Assembly (NCBI RefSeq): GCF_013387465.1
Contig: NZ_VYGV01000007.1
Span: 429,369 to 493,368 of the forward strand
Direction of reading: 5' to 3'
Length of the DNA: 64,000 bases
From: Hydrogenophaga aromaticivorans
GTDB taxonomy: Bacteria > Pseudomonadota > Gammaproteobacteria > Burkholderiales > Burkholderiaceae_C
Part shown: one piece after another, positions 35,138 through 43,775 of the stretch
Layout of the letters: every line of letters starts with the position of its first letter
Numbering within the stretch: position 1 is the first letter of the stretch
Translations under genes and position numbers: made by a program
Notes under the pieces: generated by a model
Seen by the model: only the letters and a program-made list of their open reading frames with translations
Told to the model about the DNA's origin: nothing
Database searches by the model: none

Positions 35138-38092
35138 ATGACAACCCACAAGAATCCGACCGCCAGCCCATCCGGCGACACCGATCAAAGGGCAACTCGT
35201 GACGCCAACGGGGTTGCCCACCCGGCATTCAGCACCTTTCCCGTGGTGGCGATCGGCGCTTCAGCCGGCGGGCTGGAGGCTTTCGAGCAGTTCTTCCGCG
35301 CCATGCCGGCGGACAGCGGCATGGGCTTTGTGCTGGTGCAGCACCTGGACCCCACGCACACCAGCATCCTTTCGGAAATCCTCCAGCGCAGCACGGCCAT
35401 GCCGGTGGTCGAGGCGGTCCAGCAGATGCCGATCGAGCCCAACCGCGTGTATGTGATTCCGCCCAACCACGACATGGTGATCACGCGCGGTGCGCTGTGC
35501 CTGAGCGTGTCGTCGCGCTCGCGCGGCGGGGGGCAGATGGCCATTGATCGCTGCTTCCGCTCGCTGGCCGAAGACCAGGGCGAGTACGCGGTCGGCATCG
35601 TTTTGTCTGGCACTGGCACCGACGGCACCCTGGGCCTGCGGGCGATCCACGGCGCCGGTGGCCTTTGCCTCGTGCAGGACCCGGCCACCGCCAAATACGA
35701 CGGCATGCCCACCAGCGCCATTCAGGCGGGTTTCGCCACCCAGGTGCTGGCGGTGCAGGACATGCCCAAGGCGCTGGAGGCCGACGCGCGGTTGCGCCGT
35801 CTCATGGCGCAGAACCAGGGCGCCGCTGCGGCCGACAAGCGCCTGACGCGCGTGCTGATGCGTCTGCGCTCGGCCACCGGCCACGATTTTTCCCAGTACA
35901 AAAAGAGCACGCTGGGCCGCCGCATCGCGCGGCGCATGGCCCAGCACGGGCTGGCTGACATCCCGGCCTACGAGCGCTACCTCGCCGAGCACCCGGGTGA
36001 GGTGCAGGCCTTGTTTCACGAACTGCTGATCAACGTCACCAGCTTCTTTCGCGATCCCGAAATTTTCGGGTATCTGAAGGCCAACGTGCTGCCCGGCATG
36101 ATGGCGGACCGGACGATGGGTGATCCGCTGCGCATCTGGGTGGCCGGTTGTGCCACCGGGGAAGAAGCCTATTCGCTGGCGATGTTGTTGCGCGAACTGG
36201 CGGACGAGCAGCACCTCGATCTGCCGGTGCAGATCTACAGCACCGACATCGACGCCGAGGCCATCGCCATCGGTCGCACCGGCCTGTACCCGCCCAACAT
36301 CACCGAAGACGTGTCGCCCGAGCGCCTGCGCCGGTTTTTCCTGAAGGAAGACAAGGGCTACCGCGTGCGCAAAGAAATTCGCGAGATGGTGATTTTTGCG
36401 CTGCAAAGCGTGATCAAGGACCCGCCCTTCACCCGTCTTGACGTGCTGTCGTGCCGCAACCTGCTGATCTACCTGGAGCCCGAGCTGCAGGACCGGCTGA
36501 TGCCGATCTTCCACTACGCGCTCAAGCCTGGCGGCGTGTTGTGCCTGTCGCCCTCGGAAAGCATTGGCAGCCACCAGGACCTGTTTGAAACGGTCGATCG
36601 CAAGTTCAACATCTACCGTGCCAAGTCCACCCTGGCCTCGCGCCGAGCCCTGCTCAACAGCCGTATCGCCTGGACTCCCGAGGGCACCCCGTCCGAATCG
36701 GGCGCGGCCAGGCCGCGGCTGTTGCGCGAGACTTCGGTGACCGAGCTGGCGCGGCGCGCGCTGCTGCAGGCCTTTGCGCCGGCTTCGGTGCTCACCGAAC
36801 TCAACGGCGACATCCTCTTCGTGCACGGCGAGACGGGCAAATACCTGCGCCTGGCGCCGGGCCAGCCGTCGAACAACATTCTCGACATGGCGCGCGAAGG
36901 CCTGGCGCTGGAGCTGCGCGAGGCCATGCACCAGGCGCAGTCCGAAGGTCTGCCGACCCTGGACCGCGAGATCGCAGTGCACAGCCCCGACCAAACCCAG
37001 ACAGTGGGCCTGAGCGTGCGCGTGCTGCCAGGGTCCGGCCAGGGCCACAAGCTGCTGCTGGTGAGTTTTCGCGAAATCGAACGGCCGGTGCCTCGCCGCG
37101 GCGGGCGCAGGAGCAAATCGAGCCTGTCGGCCGAAGCCCTGCGCATCGAGGAACTCGAACGCGAGCTGGTGCTGAGCAAGCAGAGCATGGGCGCGATGGT
37201 CGAGGAGCAGCAGGCGTCCAACGAAGAGCTGCAGAGCACCAACGAGGAGCTTCAATCCACCAACGAAGAGCTTCAGTCCACCAACGAGGAGCTGGAAACT
37301 TCCAAGGAAGAATTGCAGTCGGTCAATGAGGAACTGGTCACGGTCAACTCCGAGTTGCACAGCAAGGTGGAGCAACTGACCAGCATGCAGGACGACATGA
37401 AGAACCTGCTGGACAACATCAGTGTGGGGGCCATCTTCCTGGACCGCGAGTTGATGATCCGCCGCTTCACACACGACGCCACCAGCGTGTATCGCCTGGT
37501 GGCCACCGACCTGGGCCGTCCGCTGGCCGACATCCGCAGCGAGCTCAAGGAGGTGGACCTGCTCGCGGACGCGCGCTCCGTGCTGGACACCTTGACCCCG
37601 ATCGAGCGCGAGGTGCAGGCGGGCCGCGTCTGGTACCTGGCGCGCATCCAGCCCTACCGCACCATGGACAACGTCATCGAAGGCGTGGTGCTCACCTTCA
37701 ACGACGTGACCGAGCGGGTGCAGGCCATCGCCGCGCGCCGCGCCCGCGACCTGGCGGAAGCGATCGTGGACACGGTGCACGAACCGCTGGTGGTGCTGGA
37801 CCGGCAGCTGCAGATCGTGACCGCCAACAGCGCCTACTGGAGCCGTTTCGGCGGCAATCCGGTCGGCGATGTGGGGAAGAGTCTTTTCCAGACCGGCGCC
37901 GGGCAGTGGGACTTCGCCGCCATGCACGAATGGCTCGATGCGATGGGGTCACCCGAGCGCACGATCACGGCACTTGAACTGGCGCGGGAGTTCCCTGCGC
38001 TGGGGCAACAGAATCTGAAAATTTCCCTGCGTCGGGTGACCGAAAAGGGCGGCCACTCCGATCTGGTGCTGCTGAGCATCCAGGTGCTGTAG
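35138..38092 (+). CDS. CheB-CheR-PAS fusion protein
   Basis: 984 residues in one chain: a CheB methylesterase domain without receiver (about 20-205; serine in AIGASAGGLEAF, histidine in VQHLDPTHTS, aspartate in GTGTDGTLG), a CheR methyltransferase domain (about 225-490; VAGCATGEEAYSLAM), a long coiled coil (about 680-760) with heptads STNEELQ encoded by four 21-bp DNA repeats, and two PAS-like domains. No kinase domain follows. Such fusions act in non-flagellar chemosensory-like or stress signalling; the methylated partner is unknown here. The ATG at 35138 has GAGAGGTG upstream. It lies 46 bases after the response regulator. Confidence 0.92.
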   Translation: MTTHKNPTASPSGDTDQRATRDANGVAHPAFSTFPVVAIGASAGGLEAFEQFFRAMPADSGMGFVLVQHLDPTHTSILSEILQRSTAMPVVEAVQQMPIEPNRVYVIPPNHDMVITRGALCLSVSSRSRGGGQMAIDRCFRSLAEDQGEYAVGIVLSGTGTDGTLGLRAIHGAGGLCLVQDPATAKYDGMPTSAIQAGFATQVLAVQDMPKALEADARLRRLMAQNQGAAAADKRLTRVLMRLRSATGHDFSQYKKSTLGRRIARRMAQHGLADIPAYERYLAEHPGEVQALFHELLINVTSFFRDPEIFGYLKANVLPGMMADRTMGDPLRIWVAGCATGEEAYSLAMLLRELADEQHLDLPVQIYSTDIDAEAIAIGRTGLYPPNITEDVSPERLRRFFLKEDKGYRVRKEIREMVIFALQSVIKDPPFTRLDVLSCRNLLIYLEPELQDRLMPIFHYALKPGGVLCLSPSESIGSHQDLFETVDRKFNIYRAKSTLASRRALLNSRIAWTPEGTPSESGAARPRLLRETSVTELARRALLQAFAPASVLTELNGDILFVHGETGKYLRLAPGQPSNNILDMAREGLALELREAMHQAQSEGLPTLDREIAVHSPDQTQTVGLSVRVLPGSGQGHKLLLVSFREIERPVPRRGGRRSKSSLSAEALRIEELERELVLSKQSMGAMVEEQQASNEELQSTNEELQSTNEELQSTNEELETSKEELQSVNEELVTVNSELHSKVEQLTSMQDDMKNLLDNISVGAIFLDRELMIRRFTHDATSVYRLVATDLGRPLADIRSELKEVDLLADARSVLDTLTPIEREVQAGRVWYLARIQPYRTMDNVIEGVVLTFNDVTERVQAIAARRARDLAEAIVDTVHEPLVVLDRQLQIVTANSAYWSRFGGNPVGDVGKSLFQTGAGQWDFAAMHEWLDAMGSPERTITALELAREFPALGQQNLKISLRRVTEKGGHSDLVLLSIQVL
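37220..37303 (+). repeat. Four 21-bp tandem repeats in the coiled-coil region
   Basis: Four copies of a 21-base unit starting AACGA(A/G)GAGCT, at 37220, 37241, 37262 and 37283, encode the heptad NEELQST and its variants. The copies differ mostly at third codon positions. They extend the parallel coiled coil of the CheB-CheR-PAS protein. Confidence 0.85.
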
Positions 38093-38131
38093 GCCGGTGG
38101 CGCAGACCCCGCGGCAGGGGCAGCGTGGATC

Positions 38132-38779
38132 TCAGGTGCCGGCCGGCGCGGGCAAGTGCGTCAGGAACCACTCGGCCGCGAGCGCGGCCACGCTCTCCAG
38201 CGCGCCGGGTTCTTCAAACAGGTGGGTGGCGCCCGGCACCACTTCCAGGCGTTTGGTGCAGCGCAGCTGACCCAGTGCCCAGTGGTTGAGTTCCAGCACG
38301 TCCACGTCGTCGCCGCCCACGATCAGCAGCGTCGGGGCCTGCACCCGGTGCAGGTGGCCCTGGGCGAGATCCGGGCGCCCACCGCGGGAGACCACCGCGG
38401 CGATGTCCTGGGGCCGATCTGCCGCGGCCACCAGCGCGGCCGCCGCACCCGTGCTCGCGCCGAAGAGGCACACCGGCAAGCCCGCGGTGTCCGCGCGTTG
38501 CCTGGCCCACCGCGTGGCCTCTTGCACGCGCTGGCCCAGCAGCGTTATGTCGAACACATGGTGCCGGTCCTGCGCTTCGATCGGTGTCAGCAGGTCGAAC
38601 AGCAGGGTGGCCAGCCGCTGCCGTTGCAGTGCGCGGGCCACCCAGCGGTTGCGCTCGCTCAGGCGGCTGCTGCCGCTGCCGTGCGCGAACAGCACCAGGC
38701 CCCGAGCCCGCGCCGGAACCGCCAGATCGCCCGGCAGTGAGGACTCCTGGAGAAGCACGGCCTCGTTGAACATGGCCAT
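38132..38779 (-). CDS. Alpha/beta hydrolase (dienelactone-hydrolase-like)
   Basis: 215 residues of alpha/beta hydrolase fold. The nucleophile elbow is GASTGAAAA (serine near 110), the oxyanion region is LVLFAHGSGSSRLSERNRWVA, and the catalytic histidine is likely that in GATHLFEEPG near the C-terminus. Related domains are often fused to phosphoribosyltransferases, two of which occur nearby. Start at 38779 or 38773. It begins one base after the groEL stop on the same strand, so it should be cotranscribed with groEL. Substrate is unknown. Confidence 0.87.
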   Translation of the reverse strand: MAMFNEAVLLQESSLPGDLAVPARARGLVLFAHGSGSSRLSERNRWVARALQRQRLATLLFDLLTPIEAQDRHHVFDITLLGQRVQEATRWARQRADTAGLPVCLFGASTGAAAALVAAADRPQDIAAVVSRGGRPDLAQGHLHRVQAPTLLIVGGDDVDVLELNHWALGQLRCTKRLEVVPGATHLFEEPGALESVAALAAEWFLTHLPAPAGT

Positions 38780-38780
38780 G

Positions 38781-40415
38781 TCAGATATCCGGCATGGTGG
38801 CCCCGGGTATCCCCATGTCCTGCTGAGCCTTGGGCGCGGGCGCGTTGGCGATCATGCAGTCGGTGGTCAGCACCAGGCTGGCAATGGAGCCCGCGTTCTG
38901 CAAGGCCAGGCGTGTGACCTTGGCGGGATCCATGACGCCCATCTGCAGCAGGTCGCCGTAGGTGCGCGTGGCCGCGTTGTAGCCGAAGGCCGGGTCGTTG
39001 GCATCGTCCACACGCTGCAGCACCACCGAAGGTTCGTCTCCGGCGTTGCGGGTGATGCACCGCAGCGGCTCCTCCAGCGCCTGTGTGATGAGCCGGATGC
39101 CGGAGTCGTGGTCCAGCGATGTGCCGTGCAGGTTGGCCAGCACACGCCGGGCGCGCAGCAGCGCCACACCACCACCGGGCACGATGCCTTCTTCGATGGC
39201 CGCGCGCGTGGCGTGCAGCGCGTCCTCGACGCGGATCTTGCGTTCCTTCAGCTCGGTCTCGGTCGCCGCGCCCACCTTGATCAGTGCCACGCCACCCGAG
39301 AGCTTGGAGATGCGTTCTTCCAGCTTCTCCTTGTCGTAGTCGCTGGTGGCGGCCTCGCGTTCCTTGCGGATGCTGGCCAACCGTTCCTGGATCGCATGCG
39401 TGGTGCCGGCGCCACCGATCACCGTGGTGTCGTCCTTGCCCACCTCCACCCGTTTGGCGCGCCCCAGATCGGCGAGCTGGGCCTTGGCCAGCGTCAGGCC
39501 CAGTTCATCGCTGATGACGGTGCCGCCGGTGAGCACGGCGATGTCCTGCAGCATGGCCTTGCGCCGGTCGCCAAAGCCGGGGGCCTTCACCGCGCAGGCC
39601 TTGAGCGTGCCGCGCATGGTGTTGATCACCAGCGTGGCCAGCGCTTCGCTGTCGATCTCTTCGGCCACCACCAGCAGGGGCTGGCCGCTCTTGACCACCT
39701 CTTCCAGCAAGGGCAGCAGGTCTTTCAGCGAAGACAGGCGCTTGTCGTACAGCAGGATGGCCGCGTCTTCCAGTGTGGCGCTCTGGCGCTCGGGGTTGTT
39801 GATGAAATAGGGCGAGAGAAAGCCGCGGTCGAACTGCAGGCCTTCCACCACCTCCAGCTCGCTGCTCAAGCCCGAGCCGTCTTCGATGGAGATGGCGCCC
39901 TCGCGGCCCACGCTGTCGATCGCGCGCGCCAGCAGTTCGCCGATCGAGCGGTCGTTGTTGGCCGAGATCGAGGCCTCGTGCGCGATCTCCTGCGAGCTGG
40001 CGCAGGGCCGCGCCATGCGGTGAAGTTCGGCCACCACCGCTTCAATGGCCTGCTCCATGCCGCGCTTCAGGTCCATCGGGTTCATGCCGCCGGCCAGGTA
40101 GCGCAGGCCCTGCTGGATCATGGCGTGCGCGAGCACGGTGGCGGTGGTGGTGCCGTCGCCCGCCATCTCGCTGGTGCGCGAGGCCACCTCCCGCAGCAGC
40201 TGCGCACCCATGTTTTCGAAGCGGTTCTCCAGTTCCACCGACTTGGCCACCAGAACACCGGAGTTGACGATCTGCGGCGGGCCGTAGTCGCGGTCCAGGA
40301 TCACGGTGCGCCCGCGCGGGCCGAGCGTGACCTTCACGGCCTCGGCCAGGGCATCGACACCGCGGCGGATCTTGTCGCGGGCCTCGTCGCGAAAGAGCAG
40401 TTGCTTGGCGGTCAT
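38781..40415 (-). CDS. groEL: Orphan chaperonin GroEL paralogue
   Basis: GroEL-type 60-kDa chaperonin, 544 residues. The ATP-binding motif [11 protein letters not shown] (about 86-96) and VPGGGVALL region (about 410) are intact. Differences from typical housekeeping GroEL: no groES gene next to it, and the C-terminus ends [10 protein letters not shown] instead of the Gly-Gly-Met tail. Identity to standard GroEL looks moderate, so it is likely a second, stress-related copy. The ATG at 40415 has AGGAGGA upstream. A Crp/Fnr-type box at 40498 is placed for class II activation. The alpha/beta hydrolase gene follows after one base. Confidence 0.93.
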   Translation of the reverse strand: MTAKQLLFRDEARDKIRRGVDALAEAVKVTLGPRGRTVILDRDYGPPQIVNSGVLVAKSVELENRFENMGAQLLREVASRTSEMAGDGTTTATVLAHAMIQQGLRYLAGGMNPMDLKRGMEQAIEAVVAELHRMARPCASSQEIAHEASISANNDRSIGELLARAIDSVGREGAISIEDGSGLSSELEVVEGLQFDRGFLSPYFINNPERQSATLEDAAILLYDKRLSSLKDLLPLLEEVVKSGQPLLVVAEEIDSEALATLVINTMRGTLKACAVKAPGFGDRRKAMLQDIAVLTGGTVISDELGLTLAKAQLADLGRAKRVEVGKDDTTVIGGAGTTHAIQERLASIRKEREAATSDYDKEKLEERISKLSGGVALIKVGAATETELKERKIRVEDALHATRAAIEEGIVPGGGVALLRARRVLANLHGTSLDHDSGIRLITQALEEPLRCITRNAGDEPSVVLQRVDDANDPAFGYNAATRTYGDLLQMGVMDPAKVTRLALQNAGSIASLVLTTDCMIANAPAPKAQQDMGIPGATMPDI

Positions 40416-40497
40416 GCGAAGTTCCTCCTGCGGCCCTTGTCCAAACATTCTGTGTGACAGCACAGGAGTTATTTTTTCACCGCTTGTCGGCCTGGAA

Positions 40498-40511
40498 TTG
40501 AGTATGCGCAA
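40498..40511 (-). promoter_or_regulatory. Crp/Fnr-type operator upstream of groEL
   Basis: Plus strand TTGAGTATGCGCAA; minus strand TTGCGCATACTCAA. One half-site is TTGAG and the other TTGCG. On the minus strand an AAAAAT hexamer (40476-40471) lies 31 bases from its centre, and a leader of about 50 bases follows before the groEL start. Confidence 0.55.
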
Positions 40512-40585
40512 CGGGCATGCCGTTGGTGACCTGCCGATGACCCGTGGAGTCCCCTGCCATGTCGGCCAACCCTTGCATTTGTCGC

Positions 40586-40858
40586 TCAGTGTCTGACCTG
40601 TTCAACACCACTGTCGAAATCCGGATTGTCGTGGGCCAGCTGCACCTGAGCCTCGGCTGTGAGCCAGTCGTCGAGTTCGTGACCAGGCTCACCACCGCGC
40701 GCTTCGTAGCAGGCGTAGGCGGCCTCGCGGATGGCTAGCTCGCGATCAAATGGTGCCGCGGTCGCCTCGGTGCCTTCGTTCGCGTCCGGTGTTGTGGTCG
40801 TGCGCATGGCCTTCGCTGCGCGAGCCGGGGTCTTGGGGGTTGCCTGTTGTCTTGCCAT
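40586..40858 (-). CDS. DUF2934 domain protein
   Basis: 90 residues. The N-terminal half is low-complexity and rich in Ala, Thr, Pro and Lys; the C-terminal half has the DUF2934 motif [14 protein letters not shown] followed by [14 protein letters not shown]. Function is unknown; the family often occurs next to stress genes. The ATG at 40858 is preceded by AGGAG. A Crp/Fnr-type box at 40954 (minus orientation) lies upstream, so it may be coinduced with groEL and hsp20. Confidence 0.85.
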   Translation of the reverse strand: MARQQATPKTPARAAKAMRTTTTPDANEGTEATAAPFDRELAIREAAYACYEARGGEPGHELDDWLTAEAQVQLAHDNPDFDSGVEQVRH

Positions 40859-40953
40859 TTCGGGTCTCCTGAGAAGAGGGTGAGTGGATGTGCAGGGCTT
40901 TGCGGTGTCATGTCTGCACCGGGCGAACATACGAGGCTGTTTTCACCCATTCA

Positions 40954-40967
40954 TTGCGTCCGCTCAA
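40954..40967 (-). promoter_or_regulatory. Crp/Fnr-type operator upstream of the DUF2934 gene
   Basis: Minus strand TTGAGCGGACGCAA: one perfect TTGAGC half-site. A TATGTT hexamer (40931-40926, minus strand) is 32 bases from its centre and matches TATAAT in four positions. Confidence 0.55.
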
Positions 40968-41115
40968 TGTGTTGGCACCTGGAGGGCACCCAGCCGATGC
41001 GCGGCAAGGGTTCGCCACGCGGTTCGTCCGCCAGCGACTGAAGACTGGGTACTGGAGGCGGGCCACTTTCACGGGTTGATCTGGGTCGGTTTCGGCATCG
41101 GGTTCGGCGTTTTTG

Positions 41116-41129
41116 TTGAGCACACTCAA
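41116..41129 (+). promoter_or_regulatory. Crp/Fnr-type operator upstream of hsp20
   Basis: TTGAGCACACTCAA. A CAGTAT hexamer at 41152-41157 lies 32 bases from its centre, in an AT-rich tract (AGTATTTTTTGCC). The predicted start point near 41163 leaves a leader of about 57 bases before the hsp20 ATG. Confidence 0.68.
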
Positions 41130-41219
41130 TGCCCGGAACCCTCCACGCGCTCAGTATTTTTTGCCTGAGGAGATCCATAGACCTCTCTTCAGTTTTCCAA
41201 CCCTCAGAAGGAGAATTTC

Positions 41220-41645
41220 ATGAACGAGCTCAAAATCCGGGACCTGTTCGCGGCGGACCCTTTTGAAGATGCGTTCCGCAATTTTTTGCGTCCCTGGGTG
41301 TCCCGTGGTGTCGAGCCGGCTCCCGATATCAAGGTCGAGCTGGTTGAAAGCAATGGTGACTACAAGCTCAAGGCCGATATCCCGGGCGTGCGCAAGGAAG
41401 ATATCCAGATTGACATCGACGACAACAAGGTCAGCATCTCGGCCGAGGTGAAGAAAGAAAGCGAAGAGAAAAAAGACGACCGCGTGATCCGCTCGGAGCG
41501 GCAGTACGGCTATGCCAGCCGCAGCCTCTGGCTGGATCAGCCGGTGGACCAGGCCAAGTCCGTCGCCAAGTACGAAAACGGCGTGCTGGAACTCACGCTG
41601 CCCAAGAAGACAACGTCCACCGCCAGACGACTCACCATTTCGTGA
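41220..41645 (+). CDS. Small heat-shock protein Hsp20
   Basis: Cytosolic small heat-shock protein of 141 residues. The alpha-crystallin domain covers about residues 35-130, with APDIKVELVESNGDYKLKADIPGVRKEDI and the conserved A-x-x-x-n-G-V-L-x-L motif as KYENGVLELTLPK. The C-terminal anchor is degenerate (RRLTIS). It holds unfolding proteins until refolding by other chaperones. The start has AGAAGGAGA upstream. It is preceded by a Crp/Fnr-type operator at 41116 and is convergent with the ftsH paralogue. Confidence 0.95.
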   Translation: MNELKIRDLFAADPFEDAFRNFLRPWVSRGVEPAPDIKVELVESNGDYKLKADIPGVRKEDIQIDIDDNKVSISAEVKKESEEKKDDRVIRSERQYGYASRSLWLDQPVDQAKSVAKYENGVLELTLPKKTTSTARRLTIS

Positions 41646-41688
41646 GAACCGGGGCCGCAAGCGGGCGCGACCACCCGCCGGCCCGAAC

Positions 41689-43539
41689 TCAACTGGCCTG
41701 AACTTCGGGGGCTGGCTGCCTGGCGCCGGGCGGGCTGGTCAGAGCGCGCAATGCGTCTGCATCGAGCGTTTCCTGCTCAAGCAGCGCACGGGCGCAACGC
41801 TCCAGCACCTCACGCCGTTCCTGCAGCAGGTGGGTGGCCTGCTCGAAGGCCTGCATCACGGTGCTTCGCACCGCTTCATCAATGCGCTGCAGGGTTTCAG
41901 GCCCCGGCTGCCAGCCGTTTTGCACCAGGCCCGGCACGTCCAGAAAAGCGGGGCGCTGGGGCTCATGGGCCACGTAGCCCAGCGTGTCGACCATGCCGTA
42001 GCGCGTGGCCATGTCGTGTGCGATGTTGGTCGCCTTGACCAGATCGTCAGCGGCCCCGGTGGACAACTGGCCAAACACCAGCATCTCCGCCGCCCGGCCA
42101 CCGAGCAGCACGGTGATCTTGTGTTCCAGCTCCGCCTTGGACATGAGGAAGCGGTCTTCGGTGGGCCGCTGGATGGTGTAGCCGAGTGCGCCGATGCCGC
42201 GCGGAATGATGGACACCTTGTGCACGGTGTCGCTCCCCGGCAGCGCCATGGCGACCAGCGCATGGCCCATCTCGTGGAACGCCACCACCTCGCGTTCGCG
42301 CGGGTTGAGCACGCGGTTCTTCTTCTCCAGCCCGGCAACGATGCGTTCGACGGCGGTGGTGAAGTCTTCGAGGGCGATGTCGGGCGCGCCGCGCCGCGTG
42401 GCGGCGAGTGCTGCTTCGTTGCACAGGTTCGCGAGGTCGGCCCCCGAGAAACCGGTGGTGAGCTGGGCCACTTGCTCCATGTCCACTTGCGGCGACAGAC
42501 GGATCTTTCGGGTGTGCACTTTCAGGATCTGAACCCGGCCGGCCTTGTCGGGCCGGTCGACCAGCACCTGGCGGTCGAAGCGGCCGGCGCGCAGCAGGGC
42601 CGGGTCCAGCACCTCGGGCCGGTTGGTGGCGGCCAGCAGCACGAGGCCCGATGAACTGTCAAAGCCGTCGAGCTCGGCCAGCAACTGGTTCAGGGTCTGC
42701 TCGCGTTCGTCGTGGCCACCGATGGGTGAGACCGCTCCGCGTGCGCGACCCAGCGCATCGAGTTCGTCGATGAAGATGATGGCGGGGGCCCGGGTGCGGG
42801 CCTGCTCGAACAGGTCGCGCACACGGGCTGCCCCCACGCCCACGAACATTTCGACGAACTCGCTGCCCGAGATGCTGAAGAACGGTACGCCCGCTTCGCC
42901 GGCCACAGCCTTGGCCAGCAGGGTCTTGCCGGTGCCCGGCGGCCCCACCAGCAACACACCCCGCGGGAGCCGTGCACCCAGTCGGCCGCTGCCCTGCGGG
43001 TCTTTCAGGAAGGTCACGATCTCCTGCAGCTCGGCCTTGGCTTCGTCGACACCGGCCACGTCCGCAAACCTGACGCCGGTGTCCTTCTCGACATAGACCT
43101 TGGCGTGGCTCTTGCCAATGCTCATGAATCCGCCCGCACCCTGCCGGTCCAGCACGCGGCGGATCAGGAAGAACCACACCCCGACAAACACCAGGCCGGG
43201 CACGATCCAGGACAGCAGGTCCCGCAACAGGGTGCTTTCCACCACGCGCCGATAGGGCACCCCGTGCCGGGAGAGGCGCTCGACCAGATCGCCTTCGACC
43301 CGGTTGGCGACGATGGTGGTCTTGCCGTCGGGTTCGCTCGTCTTCAGGGTGCCGGTGATCGTGGTTTCACCAATGATCACCTCGGCCACGCGGCCGTCGG
43401 CCAGTGCCTGCTCGAACGCGCTGTAGGGCACGGCTTCCACGGTGCGCGCGGTTTGCCAGACGGACTGGGCCCACGTCAGGGCCAGTAGCGCCAGGAGCCA
43501 GTAGCCCAGATTCCACTGGACCTTTTGATGGGGTTGCAT
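41689..43539 (-). CDS. ftsH: ATP-dependent zinc metalloprotease FtsH paralogue
   Basis: Membrane-anchored AAA+ protease, 616 residues. Transmembrane helices are about 11-28 and 108-128, flanking a periplasmic domain. Walker A is GPPGTGKT (199-206), Walker B is [11 protein letters not shown], and the zinc motif is HEMGH near residue 420. It degrades misfolded membrane and soluble proteins. Housekeeping ftsH normally follows rlmE/ftsJ in this bacterial group, and no such neighbour is seen, so this is probably an accessory copy. Accessory ftsH with hsp20 is a recurring theme of stress-tolerance islands. It is divergent from the E1 alpha gene. Confidence 0.93.
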   Translation of the reverse strand: MQPHQKVQWNLGYWLLALLALTWAQSVWQTARTVEAVPYSAFEQALADGRVAEVIIGETTITGTLKTSEPDGKTTIVANRVEGDLVERLSRHGVPYRRVVESTLLRDLLSWIVPGLVFVGVWFFLIRRVLDRQGAGGFMSIGKSHAKVYVEKDTGVRFADVAGVDEAKAELQEIVTFLKDPQGSGRLGARLPRGVLLVGPPGTGKTLLAKAVAGEAGVPFFSISGSEFVEMFVGVGAARVRDLFEQARTRAPAIIFIDELDALGRARGAVSPIGGHDEREQTLNQLLAELDGFDSSSGLVLLAATNRPEVLDPALLRAGRFDRQVLVDRPDKAGRVQILKVHTRKIRLSPQVDMEQVAQLTTGFSGADLANLCNEAALAATRRGAPDIALEDFTTAVERIVAGLEKKNRVLNPREREVVAFHEMGHALVAMALPGSDTVHKVSIIPRGIGALGYTIQRPTEDRFLMSKAELEHKITVLLGGRAAEMLVFGQLSTGAADDLVKATNIAHDMATRYGMVDTLGYVAHEPQRPAFLDVPGLVQNGWQPGPETLQRIDEAVRSTVMQAFEQATHLLQERREVLERCARALLEQETLDADALRALTSPPGARQPAPEVQAS

Positions 43540-43659
43540 CCGATCGCCTTTCTGCCAGGTGCCTCAAAGAAGTGTTGTCCCATGCCTGGCCATGCCGGCG
43601 GGCCGCCACTTCATCGTAGCCAGGCGGGTGTCGATGCGTGCGACTTTCGATGGTCTGCA

Positions 43660-43673
43660 TTGAGCGGACTCAA
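43660..43673 (+). promoter_or_regulatory. Crp/Fnr-type operator upstream of the E1 alpha gene
   Basis: TTGAGC-GG-ACTCAA, near-perfect palindrome. CATAAG (43693-43698) or TAAGCT (43695-43700) lies 29-31 bases from its centre as a -10 candidate. The predicted leader is about 70 bases. Confidence 0.68.
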
Positions 43674-43775
43674 TGCGCAGACCCGGTTCGTCCATAAGCT
43701 GTCTCGTGGCGCTGTCGTGCGTCCGGTCTGGCGACCGGCTGCACCCCGGTTCGTTTTTTCGACCAGGAGGTACCC

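Noticed and set aside
37220..37303. Short direct repeats considered as a possible CRISPR or satellite array
   Set aside because: Units are contiguous, in frame and encode coiled-coil heptads; no spacers exist.
35261..37927. 888-codon reverse-strand open frame over the CheB-CheR-PAS gene
   Set aside because: No recognisable domains, and composition typical of antisense frames in GC-rich DNA. The plus-strand gene has full domain structure.
41646..41688. GC-rich pairing (GGGCCG / CGGCCC) between hsp20 and ftsH as an intrinsic terminator
   Set aside because: No T-run on either strand and an interrupted stem, so it is too weak to list as a terminator.
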